From assembly GCA_963835885.1 (NCBI GenBank), contig CAWIHF010000015.1, forward strand, positions 372,001-436,000: DNA of 64,000 nucleotides. The letters run 5' to 3'. Both the position numbers and the translations under genes were made by a program. The notes below the pieces were generated by a model. The model was not told where the DNA came from. It worked only from the letters and a program-made list of their open reading frames with translations, and did no database searches. This DNA comes from Roseiarcus sp963835885 (GTDB taxonomy: Bacteria > Pseudomonadota > Alphaproteobacteria > Rhizobiales > Beijerinckiaceae). This document shows positions 7,885 through 17,360 of this stretch, piece after piece. Each line of letters begins with the position of its first letter. Position 1 is the stretch's first letter.

Positions 7885-10551
7885 ATGAGCGGCGTCAACG
7901 AGATTCGATCGAATTTTTTGCGTTTCTTCGCCGGGCGACGGCACGAGGTCGTGCCGTCGAGCTCGCTCGTTCCGCGCAACGACCCGACGCTCATGTTCAC
8001 CAACGCCGGCATGGTGCAGTTCAAGAACGTCTTCACCGGGGTCGAGAAGCGTCCCTATGTCCGCGCGGCGACCGCGCAGAAATGCGTGCGGGCCGGGGGA
8101 AAGCACAACGATCTGGACAACGTCGGCTATACCGCGCGCCACCACACGTTCTTCGAAATGCTCGGCAACTTCTCGTTCGGCGACTATTTCAAGGACAACG
8201 CGATCGAATACGCCTGGTCGCTTCTGACGCGCGACTTCGGCCTGTCGAAAGAGCGCCTGACCATCACCGTCTACTACGACGACGACGAAGCCTTCGACCT
8301 GTGGAAGAAAATTTCCGGCTTGCCCGACGATCGCATCATCCGCATCGCATCAAGCGACAATTTCTGGGCGATGGGCGACACCGGCCCGTGCGGCCCGTGC
8401 TCCGAGATCTTCTACGACCACGGCGAGCACATCCCCGGCGGCCCGCCCGGCTCGCCGGACGCCGACGGCGACCGCTTCATCGAGATCTGGAACCTGGTGT
8501 TCATGCAGTTCGAGACGCTGCCGGGGGGCGAGCGGGTCAAGCTGCCGCGCCCCTCGATCGACACCGGCATGGGCCTCGAGCGCATCGCCGCCGTCCTGCA
8601 GGGCGTGCACGACAACTACGACATCGACCTCTTCCGCGCCCTGATCCGCGCCAGCGCCGACCTGACCGGCGTCGACCCGGACGGGCCGCATCGCGCTTCC
8701 CACCGGGTGATCGCCGACCACCTGCGCGCTTCCGCCTTCCTCGTCGCCGACGGCGTTCTGCCGTCGAACGAGGGCCGCGGCTATGTGCTGAGGCGCATCA
8801 TGCGCCGGGCGATGCGCCACGCCCAAATGATCGGCGCGCGCGACCCGCTGATGTGGCGGCTGGTTCCGGCGCTGAGCCGCGAAATGGGCCAGGCCTATCC
8901 GGAGCTGCTGCGCGCCGAGGCGCTGATCACCGAGACGCTCAAGCTCGAGGAGACGCGCTTCCGCGGCGCCCTGGCGCGCGGCCTGGCGATCCTCGAGGAG
9001 GAAACGCGGCCGCTTCCATCCGGCGGGGTTTTGTCCGGCGAGACCGCCTTCCGGCTTTACGACACCTACGGCTTTCCGCTCGACCTGACCCAGGACGCCC
9101 TACGCGCACGAGGGCTGTCGGTGGACCTCGAGGGATTCAATGCGGCCATGGAGCGTCAGCGCGTCGAGGCCCGCCGTGCCTGGGCGGGATCGGGCGAGGC
9201 GGCGACCGAAACCGTCTGGTACGCCTTGCGCGAGCGGATCGGCGCGACCGACTTCCTCGGCTACGAGACCGAGACCGCCGAGGGGCTGATCCGCGCAATC
9301 GTCAAGGACGGCCTCGAAGTCGACATGCTGGATAAGGGCGAAAAGGGCTCGCTCATCCTCAATCAGACGCCGTTCTACGGCGAGGCGGGCGGCCAGGTCG
9401 GCGACGTCGGCGAGATCGCCGGTCCCGGATTCCGCGCCGTGGTGACCGACACGCGCAAGAAGCTCGGCGACCTCATTGTCCACGACGTCTCGATCATCGA
9501 GGGAACGGCGCGGCCCGGCATGGAGGTCGAGCTCGCCGTCGACCACGTCGCGCGATCGGCCACCCGCGCCAACCACTCGGCGACCCACATCCTGCACGAG
9601 GCGCTGCGGCTGGTGCTCGGCGATCACGTGGCGCAGAAGGGCTCGCTCGTTTCGCCCGACCGGCTGCGCTTCGACATCGCCCATCCGAAGCCGATCACGC
9701 CCGAGGAGATTTCCGCCGTCGAGGACATCGCCAACCGCGTCGTGCTCGAGAACGCCGAGGTGACGACCCGCCTGATGAGCCTCGACGACGCGCGCGCTTC
9801 AGGGGCGCGCGCCCTGTTCGGCGAGAAATACGGCGATGAGGTCCGCGTCGTCAGCATGGGGGTGATCGAGGACGACGCGACCCACGAGCGCCCCTATTCG
9901 ATCGAGCTCTGCGGCGGCACCCATGTCAGCCGCACCGGCGACATTGGGCTCATCACGGTCATCGGCGAAAGCGCGGTCGCGGCGGGCGTGCGGCGGATCG
10001 AGGCCAGGACCCGCGACCTGGCCCGCAAGCGGCTCAGCGCCAATTCCCGCGCCTATGCCGAGCTCGCCGCCCTCCTGCGCGCCCCCCCGGAGGAGGCGGG
10101 CCAGCGGCTCGAGACGCTGATCGACGAAAAGCGCAAGCTCGAGCGCGAACTCGCCGAGGCGAAGCGGAAGCTGGCGATGGGCGGAGGCGCCTCGGGCGCG
10201 AACGACGCGGTGCGCGAGGTCGCAGGGGTGAAATTCTATTCGCGCGCCGTGACCGGCGTCGAGATGAAGGATTTGAAGTCGCTCGCCGACGAGGCCAAGC
10301 AGAGCGTCGGCTCGGGCGTGGCGGCGATTGCCGCCACCGGCGAAGACGGCAAGGCAAGCCTAGTCGTGGCGGTCACGGCGGACCTGACGAACCGCTTCAA
10401 CGCCATCGATCTCGTTCGCCTCGGCTCGGCGGTGCTCGGCGGCAAGGGCGGCGGCGGCCGGCCCGACATGGCTCAGGCCGGCGGCCCGGACGGCGCCAAG
10501 GCCAAGGAAGCGCTGACCGCGGTCGAGGAGGCGATCCGGGCAAGGGCGTGA
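7885..10551 (+). CDS. alaS: Alanine--tRNA ligase
   Basis: An 888-residue class II synthetase, normal length for the family. It starts MSGVNEIRSNFLRFF, and the catalytic core has FTNAGMVQFKNVFTG and the motif-2 region GKHNDLDNVGYTARHHTFFE. The editing domain carries the zinc-binding HSATH and CGGTH pairs (about residues 570-680). The C-terminal DHHA1-type oligomerisation domain ends in a glycine-rich GGKGGGGRPDMAQAGG segment. It charges tRNA-Ala and edits Ser and Gly mischarging. The start is ATG 7885, preceded by GAGGGCAGCG. Confidence 0.97.
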   Translation: MSGVNEIRSNFLRFFAGRRHEVVPSSSLVPRNDPTLMFTNAGMVQFKNVFTGVEKRPYVRAATAQKCVRAGGKHNDLDNVGYTARHHTFFEMLGNFSFGDYFKDNAIEYAWSLLTRDFGLSKERLTITVYYDDDEAFDLWKKISGLPDDRIIRIASSDNFWAMGDTGPCGPCSEIFYDHGEHIPGGPPGSPDADGDRFIEIWNLVFMQFETLPGGERVKLPRPSIDTGMGLERIAAVLQGVHDNYDIDLFRALIRASADLTGVDPDGPHRASHRVIADHLRASAFLVADGVLPSNEGRGYVLRRIMRRAMRHAQMIGARDPLMWRLVPALSREMGQAYPELLRAEALITETLKLEETRFRGALARGLAILEEETRPLPSGGVLSGETAFRLYDTYGFPLDLTQDALRARGLSVDLEGFNAAMERQRVEARRAWAGSGEAATETVWYALRERIGATDFLGYETETAEGLIRAIVKDGLEVDMLDKGEKGSLILNQTPFYGEAGGQVGDVGEIAGPGFRAVVTDTRKKLGDLIVHDVSIIEGTARPGMEVELAVDHVARSATRANHSATHILHEALRLVLGDHVAQKGSLVSPDRLRFDIAHPKPITPEEISAVEDIANRVVLENAEVTTRLMSLDDARASGARALFGEKYGDEVRVVSMGVIEDDATHERPYSIELCGGTHVSRTGDIGLITVIGESAVAAGVRRIEARTRDLARKRLSANSRAYAELAALLRAPPEEAGQRLETLIDEKRKLERELAEAKRKLAMGGGASGANDAVREVAGVKFYSRAVTGVEMKDLKSLADEAKQSVGSGVAAIAATGEDGKASLVVAVTADLTNRFNAIDLVRLGSAVLGGKGGGGRPDMAQAGGPDGAKAKEALTAVEEAIRARA

Positions 10552-10960
10552 GACGGCTCGCGCCGGCAAGTCGAGGCGGGACTGCAAGGCGCCCCGCCCT
10601 GCCGCAGGAGCGCCTCGGCCTGCACGCTACATTATTCACACAACTCATATCGCCCGCGCGGGTCCCCCTCCCCCGCGGGGCGGGGGAGGATTACGCCGAG
10701 CGCCGGATGGGGTGTGGTCCGCTGCTTCGGGCCAAGTCAGATTACACGACCGTCACCGCAAACCTTCGTCGGACCATGCCTGCCTTCCACACCCCATCCG
10801 GCCTTCGGCCACCCCCGGGTCTTTGCCCGGGGGCAGGCTCTTCCCCGCTTCGCGGACACAAGGGAAGCAAGCGGGCCGCTTGCGGCTCGAAGGCTCGTTC
10901 GAATGTGGAAGCCCGCGACGGGGGCGGGGACTCGTCCCCCGGGGCTTGGAGTTCGCGGCT
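10552..10960. other. Structured intergenic region upstream of cobQ
   Basis: No gene is supported. The stretch is full of palindromes: GCCGGATGGGGTGTGG at 10702-10717 is repeated as its exact reverse complement at 10787-10802, and CCCCCGGG (10812) pairs with CCCGGGGG (10826). The conserved B12-box and core of a cobalamin riboswitch were not recognised, so repeat-derived DNA is the simplest reading. Confidence 0.5.
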
Positions 10961-12415
10961 TTGACCGCCCGGGCGCTCATGTTCCAGGGGACCGGATCCG
11001 ATGTCGGAAAGACCTTGATCGTCGCCGGCCTCTGCCGCCTCTATCGCCGGCAGGGCTTCAGCGTACGTCCTTTCAAGCCCCAGAACATGTCGAACAACGC
11101 CGCGGTGACAGATGACGGCGGCGAGATCGGCCGGGCGCAGGCCTTGCAGGCGCGGGCCTGCGGGGTTCCGCCGAGCGTCCACATGAACCCGGTGCTCCTG
11201 AAGCCGCAGAGCGAGATCGGCTCGCAGGTCGTGGTGCAGGGCCGCGTTCTCGGCAACGTCAAGGCGCGCGAGTATCAGGCGCTCAAACCAAAGCTGATGG
11301 GGGCCGTGCTCGACAGTTTTGCCCGTCTGAAGAGCGAGGCCGACCTTGTGCTGGTCGAGGGCGCGGGCAGCGCGGCCGAGATCAATCTTCGCGAGGGCGA
11401 CATCGCCAATATGGGCTTCGCCCGCGCCGCCGGGTGCCCGGTCGCGCTGATCGCCGACATCGACCGCGGCGGCGTCTTCGCCCAAGTTTTTGGCACCAAG
11501 GCGGCGGTGGCGCCCGAGGACGCGGCGACCATCGTGGGCTTCATCGTCAACAAATTCCGCGGCGACGCGAGCCTGTTCGCCGACGGAATGAAGACCATCG
11601 CCGAGCGGACCGGCTGGCGCGCCTTCGGCCTCGCGCCCTTCTTTTCCGATGCCGCCCGCCTGCCGGCGGAGGACGCCTTCGGCCTCGCCGGCCTGAAGCC
11701 GCGCGAGGAGGCGCCGATCACGATCGCCGTACCAAAACTCACCCGCATCGCCAATTTCGACGATTTTGATCCGCTAAAGCTAGAGCCTTCGGTGCGGCTC
11801 GTCTTCGTTCGGCCGGGAGAGCCGATCCCGGTCTCGGACCTCGTCATCTTGCCGGGCAGCAAGGCGACCATCGCCGACCTGGCCTTTTTCCGCGCCCAAG
11901 GGTGGGACGTGGACTTGTTCGCCCATGTCCGGCGCGGGGGCCGGGTGCTCGGGATCTGCGGCGGCTATCAGATGCTGGGGCGCGGCGTCGAAGATCCGCA
12001 TGGGATCGAGGGGCCGGCCGGCGCGGTCGAAGGCCTCGGCCTGCTCGACGTCCAAACGGCGCTGACCGGCGAAAAGACGCTTGAGCGCGTCGAGGGCGTT
12101 TGCATGACGAACGGCGCGACTTTCGCCGGCTACGAGATGCATGTCGGCCAGACGAGCGGCCCGGACTGCGCCCGGCCGCTGCTGCGCCTTTCCGACGGGC
12201 GGAGCGACGGGGCCATGTCGGAAGACGGGCGCGTCGCGGGCGCGTACGTGCATGGGCTCTTCGCCGACGACCGCCAGCGCGCGGCCTTCCTCGCCTCGTT
12301 CGGCGTGGCGTCGGAACTCGCCTACGACTCGACGGTCGAGCGCACGCTTGACGCGCTTGCCGACCATCTCGAAGGGCATCTCGATTGCGACGCGATGCTG
12401 AAGGCGGCGCTGTGA
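10961..12415 (+). CDS. cobQ: Cobyric acid synthase
   Basis: A 484-residue glutamine-dependent amidotransferase that amidates four side chains of adenosylcobyrinic a,c-diamide. The N-terminal synthetase domain begins MTARALMFQGTGSDVGKT with the nucleotide-binding GTGSDVGKT loop. The C-terminal class I glutaminase-like domain has the nucleophile region LGICGGYQMLG and the His in GAYVHGLF. Translation probably starts at TTG 10961, which gives the family N-terminus; ATG 10979 is the alternative. It lies with cobD and cobC, so this locus covers late corrinoid and nucleotide-loop steps. Confidence 0.93.
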   Translation: MTARALMFQGTGSDVGKTLIVAGLCRLYRRQGFSVRPFKPQNMSNNAAVTDDGGEIGRAQALQARACGVPPSVHMNPVLLKPQSEIGSQVVVQGRVLGNVKAREYQALKPKLMGAVLDSFARLKSEADLVLVEGAGSAAEINLREGDIANMGFARAAGCPVALIADIDRGGVFAQVFGTKAAVAPEDAATIVGFIVNKFRGDASLFADGMKTIAERTGWRAFGLAPFFSDAARLPAEDAFGLAGLKPREEAPITIAVPKLTRIANFDDFDPLKLEPSVRLVFVRPGEPIPVSDLVILPGSKATIADLAFFRAQGWDVDLFAHVRRGGRVLGICGGYQMLGRGVEDPHGIEGPAGAVEGLGLLDVQTALTGEKTLERVEGVCMTNGATFAGYEMHVGQTSGPDCARPLLRLSDGRSDGAMSEDGRVAGAYVHGLFADDRQRAAFLASFGVASELAYDSTVERTLDALADHLEGHLDCDAMLKAAL

Positions 12416-12485
12416 CGCGTCCCTTCTCCCCGGTTTCGGGGAGAAGGTAAGGGTAAGGGTGAGGGGCGCGGCGAGGCGCCACACG
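12416..12485. repeat. REP-like palindromic repeat
   Basis: CCCTTCTCCCCGGTTTCGGGGAG forms a hairpin downstream of cobQ and is followed by GGTAAGGGTAAGGGTGAGG. It belongs to the CTTCTCCC/GGGAGAAG repeat class also seen at 25.7, 36.2, 56.2 and 57.5 kb. Confidence 0.6.
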
Positions 12486-12508
12486 CACGTGTTAAAAGCG
12501 GAGCGGCG

Positions 12509-13483
12509 TCAGGACCATAGAGTGGCCGCCGCTGCCGCCAACGCAAAGCCCTCAATGAAGCAGGCGAGCCGGTAGAGGCCGAGCGCATGGCGGATGTCGT
12601 CGGCGGTCGCCTCGCGCCGGCCATGCCCCATGAAGGCGTCGTCGACCGACGTCTGGCCATAGACGCGCGGCCCGCCGAGCTTGAGGTCCAGCGCGCCGGC
12701 CATCGCGGCTTCCGGCCAGCCGGCGTTAGGAGATCGATGTTTCGCGGCATCGCGTCGCACGGCGCGCGCGGACTCGAAGGACGAGGCGCCCGGCGTGAGC
12801 AGCGCGGCGAGGACAAGCCACAGCGCGGCAAGGCGGGAGGCCGGCAGATTGACGAGATCGTCGAGCCGCGCTGCGGCCCAGCCAAAGGCGGCGTGCCGCG
12901 CGTCCTTGTGGCCAACCATGCTGTCGGCAGTGTTGACCGCCTTGTAGAGCGCCCCGCCGGTGAGGCCGCCGAGGGCGGTCCAGAGGACCGGCGCGACGAC
13001 CCCGTCGGAGAAATTTTCAGCGAGGCTCTCGATCGCCGCGCGTGCGACGCCGGCAGCGTCGAGAACATCCGGGTTGCGCCCGACGATCATCGCAACCGCC
13101 CGTCGTCCATCGTCAAGGCTCCTGTCGAGGCCCTCGGCGACCGCGTGGACGTGGACCAGCAGGCTGCGCTGCGCCGGCAAGCTTGCCGCCATGATCACCA
13201 GGCCCGCGAACCCCAAGGCGCCCAACGGCGAGAGCAGGCGCGTCGCCGCAAGGCAAACGAACGCGACCGGGGCGAGATAAGCGACGAGCCCGGCCGCGCC
13301 GAGCGCCCGTCCGGCGGCGAAGCCCATCTCCGGCCGGTTGAGGCGCTTTTCGAGCCAGGCAAGCCAGGCGCCCATCCAGGTGACGGGATGGCCCGCCGCG
13401 CGATAGAGAGGCGCCGGGTAGCCGACCAGCGCCTCGACCGCGAGAGCGGCGAGCGCGAGCGGCAGCGATTGCGAAAGAACCAT
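12509..13483 (-). CDS. cobD: Adenosylcobinamide-phosphate synthase (CbiB/CobD)
   Basis: A 324-residue integral membrane protein with several hydrophobic segments (for example ALGAAGLVAYLAPVAFVCLA and LGALGFAGLVIMAASL). It carries the conserved ESLAENFSDGVVAPVLW and DSMVGHKDARHAAFGWAAARLDD blocks typical of CbiB. It couples (R)-1-aminopropanol O-2-phosphate to adenosylcobyric acid. The adjacent divergent gene encodes the enzyme that makes that aminopropanol phosphate. The ATG starts of the two genes overlap or nearly touch. Confidence 0.92.
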   Translation of the reverse strand: MVLSQSLPLALAALAVEALVGYPAPLYRAAGHPVTWMGAWLAWLEKRLNRPEMGFAAGRALGAAGLVAYLAPVAFVCLAATRLLSPLGALGFAGLVIMAASLPAQRSLLVHVHAVAEGLDRSLDDGRRAVAMIVGRNPDVLDAAGVARAAIESLAENFSDGVVAPVLWTALGGLTGGALYKAVNTADSMVGHKDARHAAFGWAAARLDDLVNLPASRLAALWLVLAALLTPGASSFESARAVRRDAAKHRSPNAGWPEAAMAGALDLKLGGPRVYGQTSVDDAFMGHGRREATADDIRHALGLYRLACFIEGFALAAAAATLWS

Positions 13484-14519
13484 GATGGCGGGGCGGATGA
13501 GCTCGGAAAGCCTGACGGCCTTTGCCTATCACGGCGGGGCGCTCGACGTCGCGCGCCGGCTCGTTCCAAACCCAACGGGGCCATGGATCGATCTCTCGAC
13601 CGGCGTCAATCCGCACGCCTATCCTCTGCCCGAACTCGACCCCGACGTCTGGACCGGCCTGCCGGAAAGCCAGGCGCTTTTCGAGCTCGAAGCCGCCGCC
13701 GCCTATCGATACGGGGGAACGGCCGAGCACGTCGTCGCCGGGCCGGGCTCGCAGGCGCTGATCCAGGCGCTGGCGCGCACCCTGAGGCGGCGCGCCGTCG
13801 GCGTGCTCGGCAAGACTTATGGCGGCCATGCGGAAGCCTTCGCCGCGGCGGGCGTCCGCATTGTCGAAGTGAAATGGATCGAGGATCTGGCCGACTTCAA
13901 AGTCGCAATCGTCGTCAATCCCAACAATCCCGACGGACGGATTGCGCGCCGCGACGAGCTCATCGACTTGCATGAGCAGCTCGACCGGCGTGGAGGCGTC
14001 CTCATCGTCGACGAGGCCTACGCCGATTTCGACGGCGCGAAGGAGAGTTTTGCCCCGGTCCTGCCCGCCTACGGCGCGATCGCGCTCCGCTCCTTCGGCA
14101 AGAGCTTTGGCCTGCCGGGGCTCCGCCTCGGGTTCGCGATCGCTTCGGGCGACCAAGCGGAGAGTTTACGGGCGGCGCTCGGCCCCTGGCCGGTCAGCGG
14201 GCCGGCGATCGCGATCGGGACCAAGGCGCTGAACGACCTCGATTGGACGGATGCGATGAGCGTGCGGCTCGCGGAAGACAAGAAGCGGCTCGACACGCTG
14301 CTTATCGGCAACGGCTGGCGCATCGTCGGCGGAACGCGGCTTTTCCGCCTCGCTGCGCGTGAGGATGCCGGCGAGGTTTTTGAGCGCCTGCTCGAGGCGG
14401 GCATCCTGACCCGCCGCTTCCAACAGGCGCCCGACCAGTTGCGCTTCGGAATTCCAGGCAGGGAGGCGCATTGGGAGCGCCTTGGCGCGGCGCTCGACGA
14501 GGCGGGGCCTGCACAGTGA
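13482..14519 (+). CDS. cobC: Threonine-phosphate decarboxylase
   Basis: A 345-residue PLP enzyme of the class I/II aminotransferase fold. Key segments are DLSTGVNPHAYPLP, VNPNNPDGRI, VDEAYADF and the PLP lysine in RSFGKSFGLPGLRLG. In cobalamin synthesis it decarboxylates L-threonine O-3-phosphate to (R)-1-aminopropanol O-2-phosphate, the linker attached by the divergent cobD product. The start is ATG 13482 or ATG 13497 (MSSESLTAFAYHGG). The former overlaps the first bases of cobD, so any promoter must lie within coding sequence. Confidence 0.9.
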   Translation: MMAGRMSSESLTAFAYHGGALDVARRLVPNPTGPWIDLSTGVNPHAYPLPELDPDVWTGLPESQALFELEAAAAYRYGGTAEHVVAGPGSQALIQALARTLRRRAVGVLGKTYGGHAEAFAAAGVRIVEVKWIEDLADFKVAIVVNPNNPDGRIARRDELIDLHEQLDRRGGVLIVDEAYADFDGAKESFAPVLPAYGAIALRSFGKSFGLPGLRLGFAIASGDQAESLRAALGPWPVSGPAIAIGTKALNDLDWTDAMSVRLAEDKKRLDTLLIGNGWRIVGGTRLFRLAAREDAGEVFERLLEAGILTRRFQQAPDQLRFGIPGREAHWERLGAALDEAGPAQ

Positions 14520-14609
14520 CCGGGACCGCTTCCGTAGCGCTTCTCAATAACCGCTCGTAAATGCATTCCTCGCCGCGTCCTGCGCGTTCTTGAAATTCGA
14601 CCGCGCGCT

Positions 14610-15533
14610 TTATCCTTCGCTCTTCGCGTGGAGGCGGGCGAGGATTTTGTCGGCGAGCGCGCGGCAATCCGCCGCTTCCTCCGCCGTCGAGCGCAGGCCG
14701 AGATCGCCGATCCGCTGCTGCCAGCCGACCGAAGCGTGCGACATGGCCCCGTCGAGGCCGAGCAGATCGACGGTCAGGGCGGCCTCTCGCATCTCCGCGG
14801 CGCGCCGGACGCCATGCGTCATCACCCGCTCGAGCATATAGGCCGAGCGCTTCCTCCAGTCGAAGCCCGGATAAGTGTCGTCGAGCGAATCGAGCACCAT
14901 CTCGATGACGCCCGCCTTGCGCCCAGCGAGCACGCATTCGCAGACCAGCGCCTCGAGTCCCTTCATCATGATCGAGCGGATCATCTTGATCGCCGACGAC
15001 GAGCCGACCGGCCCCGCATGGATTTCGGCCGCCATGTCGAGCGTCGCGAGAAAAGGCGCAGCGTCCTCGGCGTGCGGGCCGCTGATGAGAAGCGGCGTGC
15101 GGTGCAGACGCGGGTGGACCGGCGACATCACCGCGACGTCCACATAACGCCCGCCGGCGGCGTCCACCTCCTCCGCGGTGCGCTCCTTCGTTTGCGGCGC
15201 GCAGGAATCGCAGTCGAAGAAGAATGCGCCCCGCTTGACGCCCGGCAGCGCGGCGACCGCAGCCTGATGCGCCTGATCGGCGGTGACCAGCGAGAAAATC
15301 GCGGCGCAGCCCGCGACGGCCTCCGGCGCGCTCGACGCGCCGATCACGTTGGCCGCGACATAGTCGGCCCGCTTGCCCGCCCGCACCCCGGGGTCGGGCG
15401 AATCTGTCTTGATGTCATAGGCCGAGACCCGCGCGCCGAAATCCGGAACGGTGCGCCAGCCGTCGAGAAAGGCGCGCGCCGCCTCGCCGAAGCCGATGAA
15501 GGCGATGGAGCCGTGGTCGATCGGTTGCGGCAT
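14610..15533 (-). CDS. NAD(P)-dependent oxidoreductase, DUF1932 family
   Basis: A 307-residue protein with an N-terminal Rossmann domain (SIAFIGFGEAARAFLDGW, a GxGxxA-type loop) related to 6-phosphogluconate and 3-hydroxyisobutyrate dehydrogenases. A helical C-terminal DUF1932 domain follows (IKMIRSIMMKGLEALVCE to about residue 290). The substrate is unknown. It stands alone on its strand between cobC and a broken binding-protein gene and is about 2 kb from the protocatechuate cluster, so any link to aromatic catabolism is only suggestive. Confidence 0.75.
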   Translation of the reverse strand: MPQPIDHGSIAFIGFGEAARAFLDGWRTVPDFGARVSAYDIKTDSPDPGVRAGKRADYVAANVIGASSAPEAVAGCAAIFSLVTADQAHQAAVAALPGVKRGAFFFDCDSCAPQTKERTAEEVDAAGGRYVDVAVMSPVHPRLHRTPLLISGPHAEDAAPFLATLDMAAEIHAGPVGSSSAIKMIRSIMMKGLEALVCECVLAGRKAGVIEMVLDSLDDTYPGFDWRKRSAYMLERVMTHGVRRAAEMREAALTVDLLGLDGAMSHASVGWQQRIGDLGLRSTAEEAADCRALADKILARLHAKSEG

Positions 15534-15796
15534 GCGGCTGCCCCTCTCCTGGCCTTGGGCTTCCGGCGGATGGACGGCTTGCGGCCCAAGCCGCCGTGCC
15601 GGGTGCGGCGCGAAAAGCCCATAGCAACTACCACATCCCGATCAGCAACACTGCGGCTCGGGATGATCGCGCTCGCGCCCCGCGTGCCGCAGTGCCGCAG
15701 GCGACGCTTGCGGCGACTGCGAGCTGGGATAAGATCAATGTCCGCGCGGCTTCAGCGCATTGAAGAACGGTTCCGCGTGCTGTTGCGGAGACAGAC

Positions 15797-16487
15797 ATGA
15801 CGCGTCGGATCACGGGCCTGTCGTCGATGGCGACCCGCCACATCCTGGCCGATCTGGCTCGGGACTACGAGCAGCGAAACGGGACACGGGTCGAGATCCG
15901 CCCGATGGGCGGCGTCGAAGCGGCCAAACTGGTGCGGGCGGGCGAAGTAACGGACGTCGTGGTGCTGGCGTCGAAAGTCGTGGCGAAGTCTTGAGGCCGA
16001 AGGCCATATCGCCAAAGGCAGCATTTTGGATTTCGCGCGCTCGGCAATCGCCATTGCGGTCCCCGCCGGCTCGCCGCGACCTCGCGTCGAAAGCGAACAA
16101 GCCGTCAGGCAGGCGATGCTCGCGGCGACAAGAATCTGCTATTCGACGGGCCCGAGCGGCGATCACTTGAAAACGCTGTGCGAGAAATGGGGTGTGACCG
16201 AAGCCGTGATGGGGCGCGCCCTCACGGCTCCGCCAGGCGTGCCGGTGGCCAGTCTGGTCGCCCGGGGCGACGCCGATCTCGGTTTTCAGCAGCTGAGCGA
16301 ACTGGTCGGCCAACCCGGCATCGAGATCGTTGGTTCTTTGCCGTCGGAGATTCAGCCCGTAACCGTATTCTCGGCCGGCGTGGCCAGCACGTCTCGCGAG
16401 CGCGACGCCGCACATGCACTCATCGCCTATATGGCTTCCCATGAAACCCGCGACGCAATACGACGCTACGGCATGGAGCCGGCATGA
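15797..16487 (+). pseudogene. Periplasmic-binding-like (ModA-type) protein, frameshifted
   Basis: Two frames together give one substrate-binding fold of about 229 residues. The first (15797-15994) holds ITGLSSMATRHILADLARDYE and TDVVVLASKVVAK, then stops. The second resumes with LEAEGHIAKGSILDFARSAIAIAV and runs to MEPA at 16487. One extra T near 15992 accounts for the break. There is no signal peptide and no permease or ATPase gene nearby, so the original role is unclear even if the frame is restored. Confidence 0.75.
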
Positions 16488-16573
16488 ACTGTCGCGAAGG
16501 CGCGTTTAAATTCGCTTGTCCTGATCGCGCCGCCGCGCGCCAACGGGATGTCCTGCTCGAATCGAGCGTGCGC

Positions 16574-17260
16574 CTAGCCGCTTGCTTCAGGCGCAGCGAG
16601 TTGCGCCGCCTTCAGAATGTGATCGGCGAGGAGACGGCTGGCCCGCTCTCCGTCGCGCTCGATCGCGGCGTCGAGAATGCTTCGATGCTCGCGGGCGGAT
16701 TGCGAGCGTGGAAAGGGCTTCGTTTTAAGCGATAGCATGCGGTAACGGCGGCTGTGATCGTACATGGCGCGCAGATAGAGGCGCAGCCAGCGTGAGCGGC
16801 AGTTGGAGATCAGAGCCTCGTGGAACTCCTGATTGGCGCGCTCCCATGGCTCCCCATATGTTTCCGGCTTCCCCTCGACCAACTCCTCGACCTTCGACAG
16901 CTTGTGATAAGCGCCGACGACGCGCCCCTCCCAGTCGAGGTCCGCGGCGGCGATCGACTGCTTGAGCGCATGACATTCGAGCAGCTGCCGCATCTCGGTG
17001 ATTTCGCGCAAGTCCTCGGTCGAGACCGGCAGAACCGCGAAACCCTTCTGCCCCTCGGCGACGACGAGCCCATCGGCCGCCAGCCGTGAAAGGGTCTCCC
17101 GCAACGTGTTGACGCTGACGTCATAGGTTTTGCTGAGCTTCTCAAGTTTGAGCTTGGCAGCGGGGGGCAACACGCCCAGAATGATGTCGCGGCGGAGCAG
17201 CTCGTGCAGCGTCTCGGTAAGCGTCGGCGCTCCGCCGGTCCTTGCGCTGTGCTCATTCAT
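16574..17260 (-). CDS. GntR family regulator, FCD subfamily
   Basis: A 228-residue regulator. The N-terminal winged helix (residues about 12-75) includes KLEKLSKTYDVSVNTLRETLSRLAADGLV. The C-terminal FCD all-helical ligand domain has the metal- and acid-binding pattern (EMRQLLE, FHEALIS, EHRSILDAA). It is divergent from the 3-dehydroshikimate dehydratase gene, 100 bp away, and is the best candidate for pathway-specific control of the shikimate/protocatechuate operon. The effector is unknown. Confidence 0.87.
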   Translation of the reverse strand: MNEHSARTGGAPTLTETLHELLRRDIILGVLPPAAKLKLEKLSKTYDVSVNTLRETLSRLAADGLVVAEGQKGFAVLPVSTEDLREITEMRQLLECHALKQSIAAADLDWEGRVVGAYHKLSKVEELVEGKPETYGEPWERANQEFHEALISNCRSRWLRLYLRAMYDHSRRYRMLSLKTKPFPRSQSAREHRSILDAAIERDGERASRLLADHILKAAQLAAPEASG

Positions 17261-17360
17261 TCCGTTCGCCGATTGTGCGAATCCAACATTGGAGAATTAT
17301 CCCATATTGCAAATTTTTGTCTAATCTAATATGAAAGTGAAAATATAGGAGACTTTCTGG
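17261..17360. promoter_or_regulatory. Divergent promoter region between the GntR gene and the shikimate operon
   Basis: This 100-bp segment is markedly AT-rich compared with its surroundings. It contains CATATT (about 17303) and its complement AATATG (about 17329) as a spaced dyad, and AGGAGA as the RBS for the gene at 17361. A GntR operator here is likely, but its exact site is not resolved. Confidence 0.4.

Noticed and set aside
6409..8145. Large minus-strand open frame over recA and the alaS start
   Set aside because: It is antisense to two unmistakable genes with no protein-family signal.
10552..10960. Cobalamin riboswitch before cobQ
   Set aside because: I could not find the conserved core or B12 box; only palindromic repeats are visible.
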